From positions 1 to 47,981 of the forward strand of contig NQMI01000188.1 of NCBI GenBank assembly GCA_002270565.1: a stretch of DNA of 47,981 bases, in the 5' to 3' direction. Position 1 is the first letter of the stretch, and each line of letters starts with the position of its first letter. Shown in pieces: positions 1 to 8,373 of this stretch. The translations under genes were made by a program, and so were the position numbers. The stretch is from Stenocarpella maydis (Eukaryota; Ascomycota; Sordariomycetes; Diaporthales; Diaporthaceae). The notes beneath the pieces are model-generated. The model was not told the DNA's origin, ran no database searches, and saw only the letters and a program-made list of their open reading frames with translations.

Positions 1-1029
1 AGTATAATGCGGAAGTTGAATAGCTTCAACAGGAGATTACCACTCTCTAAGCTGGAACTAACATCATTAATACCCCAATCCAAATAAAGGAATATATTAA
101 GCTTAATATGCTAGCCCCCTATAACGGAACTGCTGGACAACTTTAGGCATACCTGATGCAAGTTAGGGCCTACTAGTGCTTCTATAGGCTAGATGTACAG
201 CCTAGCAGAAAAAGGGTTATATATGCATTTTCTTTCCTTAAAGGATAAGCTTTAGCTTGGTTTAAACCCTACCTAACCGACTTTATTAATGCAGAGTTAT
301 TTAAAGCCTGCAAGCTTAAAATGCAGCAGATTTTTAGCAGCTATGAAGGTTATAAGGATGCCCTTAGGTCCCTATTTTAGGACCTAAATAAAGAATGGCA
401 GGCAGAAAGGGACCTAGCGAATTGCAAATAGCGCGGTTTAGCGATCAACTATATAGTAGAATTCTAGCGAATTTGTGCTAAAATCAACTATACTAATAAT
501 GTAAAGAAATTTATATTCTATTATAAATTGAAGGATGAAGTAAAGGATGAACTTAGTAAAGTTATAGACCAACCTAATGATTTTTTATGCTATATAGAAA
601 TAGCTATTTGGATTGATAATAGACTTTATGAATAATGCTTAGAAAAGAAAGGATAAACTTCTAAATGAACCATATTTTATAAGTATAAATCTAATATGGG
701 AAAAAAGTATTAGAAGCTAAATACCTAGTGGGGATAGCATATAGGATTTATGGAACTGGATGTTGCCTAATGTAAGGATAAGAAAAACGTTAAATGTTAT
801 AACTATAATAAGATAGGATACTTTGCCTTAGAATGCTGGGCTTTAAAGAAAAATAGGGACTGGAAGTTAGTACTTAAAGGAACCTGATAGGCTAATAAAG
901 CTACCCGCTAAGCTAATATAGCTACTTGCAATATATAAGGACTACCCAGGTCTAAACTGTAATGGGAACTTATAAATAAATACTGCATCTGTGGAATAAT
1001 AGTGTATGATTAGTGTTAGGTATACTTAG
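1..1029 (+). pseudogene. RIP-damaged gag remnant of a Ty3/gypsy-type LTR retrotransposon
   Basis: One plus-strand frame can be followed from about 100 to at least 836 and reads as a retrotransposon Gag. Near 120 it has YNGTAGQL, then FLKG*ALAWFKPYL around 230-280, and a zinc knuckle at 795-836. The frame is held but broken by at least six TAG/TAA codons where Gln is expected, for example in LKG(Q)ALAWF. That is the result of CAG/CAA changing to TAG/TAA. In the knuckle, the second Cys and the His of C-x2-C-x4-H-x4-C are both Tyr (TAT at 804, TAC at 819), which are again single transitions. The order gag then LTR is not that of one intact element, so the LTRs at 1030 look like a separate or nested insertion. 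The left part lies outside the window. The family call comes from motif recognition, not a search. Confidence 0.7.
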
Positions 1030-1627
1030 TGTTAAACGGAACCGCTCAGCAGGGCGTTGGTACTCCGTGCAAGGAGTTACCCTAGACTTCGTTGTAAGGA
1101 GTTACCCTAGACTTTCTAGCAAGGAGTTACCCTAGACTTGCGAGTCAGGCGATTTTCGCTAAGTACGCCCAGTGCGTGCGTGACGCAAGATGAGTTTGGT
1201 GGCCGTGAGTCGATTATTTTGGCCTGCATTTGCACCTTAATTCAGACCTCTGCATTACCCTTATTTCTTACCCAAAAAGTATATGACTTAGTGCATTGGA
1301 TAGCTTGATTTCTGAAGTTTATATGTACTTAATTTGGGTATTGCTAGGGCTATGGTTGGCTGGTTGCTTGGAACCAAAGATGGTGTGTTGGAAGGGCGAA
1401 TTTTCCGGCATTTGCAAATTTGCACCAGAGCCTACCGCAGCGTGCCCAGGGGTGAGACGACGTCGGAGGGTATATAAGGAGGGCTTACAGAAGCCCAACT
1501 TAATTCAATACAAAGTTGTCCAGACCATTGTCAATCGTCCCAATTCGCCTCAGAGCACCATACTGCGACCCTGCCGAAACACACACACGCTGAACTGAAT
1601 GCTATTCTATAGCACAAATTCATCAGA
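1030..1627 (+). repeat. LTR copy 1 (598 bp)
   Basis: This copy begins TGTTAAAC and ends TCATCAGA. It is nearly identical to the copy at 1629-2226 and has the same length. I saw three differences (near 1304, 1320 and 1340), all C/T or G/A transitions. It contains three 19-bp direct repeats in its 5' part and a TATATAAG box at 1471-1478, consistent with a U3 promoter. It has no coding capacity of its own; the short ORF at 1296-1598 also occurs in copy 2 and is a by-product of the repeat. Orientation is taken from the TATA box. Confidence 0.85.
1071..1139 (+). repeat. Triple direct repeat in the LTR U3 region
   Basis: The 19-mer AAGGAGTTACCCTAGACTT occurs at 1071, 1096 and 1121, an exact 25-bp period. 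The same array recurs in LTR copy 2 at 1670, 1695 and 1720. It lies about 330-400 bp upstream of the TATATAAG box. Tandem motifs in U3 are often enhancer elements, but that role is inferred here. Confidence 0.8.
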
Positions 1628-1628
1628 N

Positions 1629-2226
1629 TGTTAAACGGAACCGCTCAGCAGGGCGTTGGTACTCCGTGCAAGGAGTTACCCTAGACTTCGTTGTAAGGAG
1701 TTACCCTAGACTTTCTAGCAAGGAGTTACCCTAGACTTGCGAGTCAGGCGATTTTCGCTAAGTACGCCCAGTGCGTGCGTGACGCAAGATGAGTTTGGTG
1801 GCCGTGAGTCGATTATTTTGGCCTGCATTTGCACCTTAATTCAGACCTCTGCATTACCCTTATTTCTTACCCAAAAAGTATATGACTTAGTGCATTGGAT
1901 AGCCTGATTTCTGAAGTTTGTATGTACTTAATTTGGGCATTGCTAGGGCTATGGTTGGCTGGTTGCTTGGAACCAAAGATGGTGTGTTGGAAGGGCGAAT
2001 TTTCCGGCATTTGCAAATTTGCACCAGAGCCTACCGCAGCGTGCCCAGGGGTGAGACGACGTCGGAGGGTATATAAGGAGGGCTTACAGAAGCCCAACTT
2101 AATTCAATACAAAGTTGTCCAGACCATTGTCAATCGTCCCAATTCGCCTCAGAGCACCATACTGCGACCCTGCCGAAACACACACACGCTGAACTGAATG
2201 CTATTCTATAGCACAAATTCATCAGA
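1629..2226 (+). repeat. LTR copy 2 (598 bp), directly adjoining copy 1
   Basis: Same sequence, length and orientation as copy 1, separated from it only by an undetermined base (n) at 1628. It has TATATAAG at 2070-2077 and ends TCATCAGA before unrelated AT-rich DNA. At the three visible differences this copy keeps C or G where copy 1 has T or A, so copy 1 carries slightly more RIP-type change. Two LTRs with no interior could be a tandem solo-LTR array, or an assembly join in which an internal region was lost at the n. Confidence 0.85.
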
Positions 2227-2369
2227 GTTTTACCCTTATTCTTCTACTATATTAATGCAAAAGTAGTAGTATTCCATATTATTAAATATACTTATTATCT
2301 GCTATCTATATCGAATTATTACTTAAGTTTAGTATATGCTATAGCAAAGGTATCCTTATCTATAATTAA

Positions 2370-3370
2370 CTATATATAAAAATCCTTAGCTTCACCCTTT
2401 AATATTACGGGTAATGCTGCCCAGAAGTAAGTTAGGTATAAGTAGTTGTTTTTACAAACATTATAAAAGAGACAGATTTTATCATTAAGTACTTTATTCA
2501 TTACTCTAGTGAATTTCTCATCATCCAAGTAGTGCTTGGCCATATTAGCAGACATGCCCTTCTCCAGTAGTGTAGCATATAGCTATTGTAGAGGGATTAT
2601 GGCATACTTCTTATAGGTAGCTCAGAATTCCTCCCACTTGAGTGGTGATCCATAGCTATCAGAAGTCTTGTAGTTATATATGCCCTATGGCTAATGGGAT
2701 GGGGACTGAGATCTAGGTACGGCTGGGGCAGTAGGTTATAATATAGGTCCATAAGTACTTAGGCCTATCCCTTTATTACTGCTTAGTGCTAGTTGGCATT
2801 CCTCAAATGATAGACTATTATTAAAGGGGATATAATTATAATATCTCTTTAATTATATTATCTATTAGTGCTAGTATTATATAGATGCTAAGGCTTCTAA
2901 TAGGGAATCTATCTCTAATAGTTTTATAAAGGCCTTTACATTATTATTAACCTATAGGTATATCCCCTTACTTTATAGTATCTTTTTAAGGGCAGTAAGG
3001 ATATTATAATAGATTGCTCTAAATATTTGCTCCTTCTAGTCCTTAAAGTTATTCTTAAAGTTAATATAGACTTCCTAGCTAGTATGCCTTACATATGCTT
3101 GGTAGCATACTTGCACATAGGTATTAAGATGGATTGCATATGGTCTTAGGTTGCTTGGAGCATCTGGATCCGGGTTTACCCCCTATAGACTGGGGTTAAG
3201 GCTCATCTTAGCAGTAGCCTCCCTAAGTAATATATCCTTAATTATATCTAATAAGTTAATAGGGTCAAGACTAGTACTAACTATTAATACGGCTATTAAT
3301 GCTAATAGCATAGGGGTATTATCTTTATTACAGGGGTTCGCTATTATAATATACGGATCATATAGTTAAT
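2370..3370 (-). pseudogene. RIP-damaged gag-like remnant of a second retroelement
   Basis: The minus strand holds a 61-codon open piece (2555-2370) with SANMAKHYLDDEKFTRVMN and a following ILKGEAKDFYI. These look like the conserved N-terminal part of a fungal retrotransposon Gag. Upstream on the same strand (about 2560-3370) the frame continues in pieces (KWEEF*ATYKKYAIIPLQ*LYATLLEKG) with TAG codons in place of Gln. Base composition is very AT-rich. No reverse transcriptase or integrase motif was seen. The assignment is by resemblance only, and the right-hand limit is uncertain. Confidence 0.45.
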
Positions 3371-4480
3371 ATATAGTATTATAGCAAAGAATAGGGGTGT
3401 GCTGGGGTAAAGTAGGGGTCAAAAAGATAGTAATAAGGGGTAGTAAGTATATAGGGGTAAGCTGTTAGCAGGGGTAGTAAAGATGTGCTGGCTGGTAAGG
3501 TTAACCTCAGCTGGTATAGCTAATTGCCAAGGGGATTGCCGGGGTAGTTGCTGATAGGTGCTAAAGTAGTAATATCTCCAGCGTTATCTTCAAGAGTAGC
3601 CATAGGTTAGCAACATTATACAGCCTCATGCATTCCACGGTTGCTTTCCAATAATACTTAGGGCGTAATAAACGCGCGTGGGATAAAGGTAGAGTATAGC
3701 GTTATATATATAGAGCCCTCTTCTTCTTATGATAGGTAGTAATGATATTGCTAAAGACTACTGGAGTGTCTTTAAGGAGTAATGCCGTTAGTACCATTAG
3801 TACAGCCACTATCAAAGCAGTAATGATCTATCTCTTCAATCCTTACTAATCTGTAGTCGCCCTTGCAACCACTAATCAGTATTAGATGGGTTATGTATTG
3901 CAATATGAGTGGGGTGTTGTTATTATATTTCTCTCTGTCTGCAATAGTGGGTGTAGTAGGCGTAGCCCACCAGCTATCTCGGGTCTATATAGTGGGTGGT
4001 AGTTGCTTAGTAAGCAACTACGCCCTCTGGCTACAGTATGGTGGCTGTAGCGATAGCCCACTAGTGTGCTGTTGCACACTACTATTGCCACAGTCACAGA
4101 CTTTACTAATATTGAAAATTTCCTTATTTAAATGTATTATTATTAATAAAGTTATAATAGCATGATTATATAAGCTATACTAAATTCTTTAGAAGCAGTT
4201 CTAGAGAATTTTAGCATTTTAGTATATTTTAGTATATTATAATATAGTAATATAGCATATTATATTAAAAGTTATAATTATATTTTTATTTTAAACTTAA
4301 AATTTTAAAATAATTTTGCATTTTAATTACGGGGTTAAATATTAAAAGTGGTGTATGTGTTATATAAGTATACTTATAAAGATGCATTTTTTAATGTGCA
4401 ATGTTGACTTGCAACCTGCCGACTAGGGGGTCACAGGTTTCGTTTCCCACAGACGGGGGACCAGGCCTAATCGTGCAGGC
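3371..4480. other. AT-rich repeat-island DNA without a gene
   Basis: No ORF here looks genuine. The stretch is transition-damaged, AT-rich DNA with a hairpin-rich patch at 3947-4080 (listed separately). It ends near 4390-4450 in a short GC-richer segment whose GGTTTCGTTTCCC vaguely resembles a tRNA T-arm. From 4480 onward, base composition returns to that of the gene island. Confidence 0.6.
3947..4080. repeat. Cluster of short inverted repeats (possible foldback/MITE remnant)
   Basis: Several hairpins sit within 134 bp. GTGGG 3947-3951 pairs with CCCAC 3966-3970. TAGTTGCTTA 4000-4009 pairs perfectly with TAAGCAACTA 4011-4020 across one base. CTACAG 4031-4036 pairs with CTGTAG 4045-4050. AGTGTGC 4063-4069 pairs with GCACACT 4074-4080 across a 4-base loop. 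No flanking target-site duplication was established. The element type is inferred. Confidence 0.4.
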
Positions 4481-4903
4481 TCATGCCAAGCTACTTCATA
4501 GCCCCCGACTCTTCTCAGACCATCCAACATCCTTCAAAGTTTAAATCTGCTGCCCATTTGAGCCGGTCCAAAACTGAAGCACCTTGTCTCGTTGCTGAAG
4601 CTCGAAGGCACAAGTATTCACCCAAAGAGAACCCACGGTCGAGTCTATTCGCCTCAAGTTGTTTATCTGCACCCTCTTCAAGCTGTTCTTCCACCATATG
4701 GCCCGCCATAGCCTTGACAGACGCCGAGACCAAGCCTCTCATCAATGACAACTACAGTCTTACTACCAGTCACTAGAGTCCCGTATCGGCTACAGGCTAG
4801 TGCTGGGCGGTACTCGCCATTTTGGCTACTGGTTAGTGTGTCCCGTTTATAATGACCCCTAAACAAGGGACAACCTCTCCCTCACCTAAACCTCACTGGC
4901 TAA
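4481..4903. other. Transition zone with no supported gene
   Basis: This stretch lies between the AT-rich island and the methyltransferase pseudogene. A 78-codon open frame on the minus strand (4751-4515) has normal composition but resembles nothing I recognise and has no intron or start context to support it. It may contain the lost 5' end of the pseudogene, but I cannot trace it. Confidence 0.4.
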
Positions 4904-5780
4904 CATGGGAACTTCAACTGCAGGGACACCGACACATGGTCCCCATTCCCAATCACACCTGCCCTGCGCAAGATGGAGCAGAAGTTGTTCGAGCGCCTCA
5001 ACCTTCCCGAGGGAGCCTCTGTCCTTGACGCCGATTGCGGCATAGCCTAGGTACGTCGCCCTCTACATGGCCAGACGTGGACTGGTACGTAATCCTGCCG
5101 CAACCCCGCCCCCCCTCCCAGCCTATTCTTGACTTCGTCGATAAACTAACACCAAAACCATAGAGGGTGACCGCTATTGACGCAGTAGAGCACCACGCAG
5201 AAAAGGCGCGCAGGAACATCCAGCGGTCCGGGCTACCCGAGGGGCAGGTCACGGTTCGCCGAGCAGACTACCACCACCTCGAGCGGATCCCCGAGGCCTC
5301 GTTCGACGGCGTGTACACCATGGAGGCGCTGGTCCACGCCACCGACTGGAGGCGGTCCTGTGCGGCTTCTACCGCGTGCTCAAGCCCGGCGGCCGGCTCG
5401 TGGAACACGAGTACGAGACAAAAATCTCGAACTCGGGGGACACGGGCGGGCTGCAGAAGGACGTTGACTTTGTCGTCAAGTACAGCGCCATGCCGATCAA
5501 CCTCATGAGCCCCGGGCGCCTCAGGAGCACCACCCTCGAGAGCGTGGGCTTTGTCGACGTCGACATCCAGGACTACACGGAGAATGTCCGCCCTATGTTG
5601 CGCCTGTACTACTGGACGGCCATCGTCCCCTACTTCCTCGTGAGGCTCCTCCTCCTCGACAAGTACTTCGTCAACACGGTTGCGGGGGCTGGCGCGCTGC
5701 CGGGCACGAAGCATTGGAGGTATATCTCAGTCAGTGCCACGAAGCCGGGACCGCAGGCCGAGTCACAAAAGACGAAATGA
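4904..5780 (+). pseudogene. Decayed SAM-dependent (sterol 24-C / Erg6-like) methyltransferase
   Basis: Pieces of one methyltransferase can be read in three frames. 4904-5047 gives ...WSPFPITPALRKMEQKLFERL and motif I as VLDADCG (normally D-x-G-C-G). A TAG follows at 5048, then a frame change to YVALYMARRGL (5052-5084). A plausible 79-nt intron at 5085-5163 has CTAAC before CCATAG. 5164 to about 5346 gives RVTAIDAVEHHAEKARRNI and FDGVYTMEALVHATDW. One base is then missing near 5347, after which VLCGFYRVLKPGGRLVEHEYE runs to the stop at 5778-5780, ending with the hydrophobic RLYYWTAIVPYFLVRLLLL. The stop, two frame breaks and the altered motif I Gly argue for a pseudogene. The parent family would methylate a sterol or similar lipid. 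Unlike its neighbours to the left it is GC-rich, so its decay is by indels rather than RIP. Confidence 0.65.
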
Positions 5781-6372
5781 GGGCGAGGATGTGGGTTGGT
5801 CATCGGATCGAACCAAGCTTGCTGTGGAGTTAATGTGAGGCTTTGTTGGGAAAAGTGATTCCCCATTAGTGGAGGCGTGGGCAGACGGCCATAATACGAC
5901 TGCATCTCCTAGCGGACACTAGAGCTCCTACAAGATACCAGTTATGCGTCAAAAGGGGGGGACTTCTGGGCCGCCAGCTTTGGTGTGGAAGTGAGCGGCA
6001 GACCGCGATACATTTGCGGGCTGAGGCCAAGACCAGGTCAGAAGATAGAGAACAACCCACGAGTGCCGGTAGGGGACCCGCAACCGCAGGCGAGTACATT
6101 TTGGATGCGGTTCCTTACAGGGTGAATAAAGAGCATTAGACATTTGTTCCAAGTATGCAGCACATTACGGAAGAAGCTCTAATGTAGTGTACCTAAGTGG
6201 GCTGTAGTTTTTCGCTTTCGTTTCAACCCCTTCCTCAATAGCCGCCTTGATATCATAAAGCAGCGTCGTAGTACATGAGAGGATATGGAATGCGCATCTA
6301 TAAGGCCGTCCTCCCAATCTCATCTCTAGAAAATACCACCACCTCCACCACCAAAACTTTGTGCTGCTACAT
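5781..6372. other. Intergenic, between pseudogene and acl2 3' end
   Basis: Tail-to-tail spacer. Short frames on both strands (for example 5866-6152 minus) have no recognisable motif. The part next to 6373 is the acl2 3' UTR on the minus strand. No terminator or RNA gene was seen. Confidence 0.5.
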
Positions 6373-8373
6373 TTAACCTTGGAACTCCTGGGCCTTGGAC
6401 TTCTCCCACTCGCCGGGAACCAGGGCCAGGGGCACGATACCGGACACGTGCATGTCAGGACCGAAGATGTGCGCCTCGAGGCCGAGCTCTTGGGTGGCCG
6501 CCTTCATGTTCTTCAGACCTTCCTGCCAGTTGGGACCGGCACGACGGACCCAGATCTTGACGTTGTGCTCCTTCAGGGTGTTGGAGTATTCCCGCAGAGC
6601 GCGGATGACTCCCTTGAAGGTGGAAGCAACGTTGGTGAAGTTGGCGATACCACCTCCGATGAACAGGACCTTGCCCTTCTCGGTCGGTGGTACGCGCAGC
6701 ATGAGGTCCAGGACAGTGCGGGCGTAGTGGAAGGTCTGCGACTCGGTAGGCGCACCAGAGTACTCGCTATTGCACAGTCAGCCTGACGTGAACGGATTTC
6801 AGGTTGGAGGATGGCAGTCTTACCCATAGTTGGCGAGCTCGTCAGCGAAGCCAGCAGAGGCGATGGCATCGGCGTACACGACGGAAGCACCACCACCAGC
6901 AACCAGCGTCCAGATACGCCCACTAGGGTTCAGGACAGTCAGCTTCAGGGAAGCGCCAGTCTTGGCATCGAGCTCAGCAATGTAAGCCTCCTCCTTGGAC
7001 AGCTCACGGCCGAAAGGAGCGGGGAACTCCATGGGCGGGCCGGCATCGACGTTGATGGAGCCGGACTTGGAGGCGACGTTGGTCAGGCCCAGTGCGGCGG
7101 GTGACCGGGCAATGGCCCACTTGACACCGCACTCGAAGTCTGCGGTCTGGTCGAGCTTGGCAGCAAGATCCAGGAAGTGGACGGAGGCGGATGTGGCACT
7201 CTCGTTGGGAATGACAACGAGAGGGTTGATCTCGAGGTAGGTGAACTGGCAGTCGACGTACACAGCGTACAACCGCGTGATGAAGTCAACCAGGACATTG
7301 TGCACACCCTTGGGGACATCGGCGAGGAGGACGCTGGCGATCTCCTCGTTGGATGGGTACTGCGAAAGGTCGACGGGGATGAGGAGCTTCTTGGCCTTAG
7401 CGTCGACATCACCAACATCGACACCACCCTCGTGTGTGAAGAGGATCCAGTCGCCCTGTGGAGCGAAGCGCGTTAGCAGGATGCATGTAGAGCGGTGCGA
7501 GGGTCCCGATCGGCTTTAGGAAGGTGCCGCGAGGCTTCGGAAGAAAGTAGGGACTCGAGGCTGCATGTGGTTGATACCGGCCCGCACCTTGGGCTGCAGG
7601 CCGCTTAAGGTGCCATTTTGGCCTTCCGTTCGCCCGCAAACTAGGCCTGCAGGGGAGCCAAATTGCGTGGGTATCCATCAGCACGGAACAAGGCCAATTT
7701 TTTGGCACTTATAAAGCCGAGCAGATTTCCCAGCCTCCTCGTCCACCCTCTCCCACAAGTGCAGTGTTGCAGGAAAAAGACCTGAAAAAATGTGCTCGAA
7801 CGACCTCCGCGGGATCACGCCCATCTGTGGCGTGCTCGCACTTGCTGCCGATCCAGGACCGACCCGGACCACCGCCACATCCATTGGCCATGAAGATGCT
7901 TTCCGACGTGCAGGGACAGGAATGAAACTCACATCTCGGACTGAGTTGATGTTGATGTAGTACTCAGTGTCTGCAGGGTGAGGGACGAAAGGCTCGACGA
8001 GGAACTGGCGCAGGACACCCTCGACGTGCTCGACCTTTTGGGGCTTTCCGGCGCGCTCAGCAACCCAGGCCTTGGCCTCGGCCCAGGTCTTGTTCAGGGC
8101 CAGGAGGCCGCTCTTGCCTCGCCTCTTGATCAGCTGGTCAGGCTTCGCGACGAACTTGGCGCCGTCCTGGAGCAGCCAGGGGTAGGTCACCTCAGCCTGG
8201 TTCAGGACATCCTCGACGGCGGCGTCCTCTGGGAAATACAGGGAGGCGAGCCTTGGAGGAGCGTTGTGCTTGGTTGGTTGCGGCAGAGGAGAGGGCTTGA
8301 TGACGGGGGCGCGGGTGAGGTGATAGTTGAGGATGGCCTTGCCATCAGCCTCTGTAATGGACTTTGCGGACAT
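6373..8373 (-). CDS. acl2: ATP citrate lyase subunit 2 (ATP-grasp / citrate-binding subunit)
   Basis: This is the smaller subunit of fungal ATP citrate lyase, which with Acl1 cleaves cytosolic citrate to acetyl-CoA and oxaloacetate using ATP and CoA. Exons on the minus strand are 8373-7933, 7455-6824 and 6766-6373. They sum to 1467 nt, or 488 residues, the usual size. Exon 1 has the ATP-grasp start [21 protein letters not shown] and [21 protein letters not shown]. Exon 2 opens [13 protein letters not shown] and has the nucleotide/Mg site [12 protein letters not shown]. Exon 3 has the Rossmann-like citrate-binding part [15 protein letters not shown]. The first intron is 477 nt (donor GTGAGT; TGCTAAC and CCACAG at its end), long for this genome. 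The second is 57 nt. Transcribed away from acl1, a pairing known from other Sordariomycetes. A 5'-UTR intron at about 8779-8525 is plausible. Confidence 0.93.

Noticed and set aside
1296..2197. Two nearly identical 100-codon ORFs
   Set aside because: They lie inside the two LTR copies and exist only because the LTR is duplicated.
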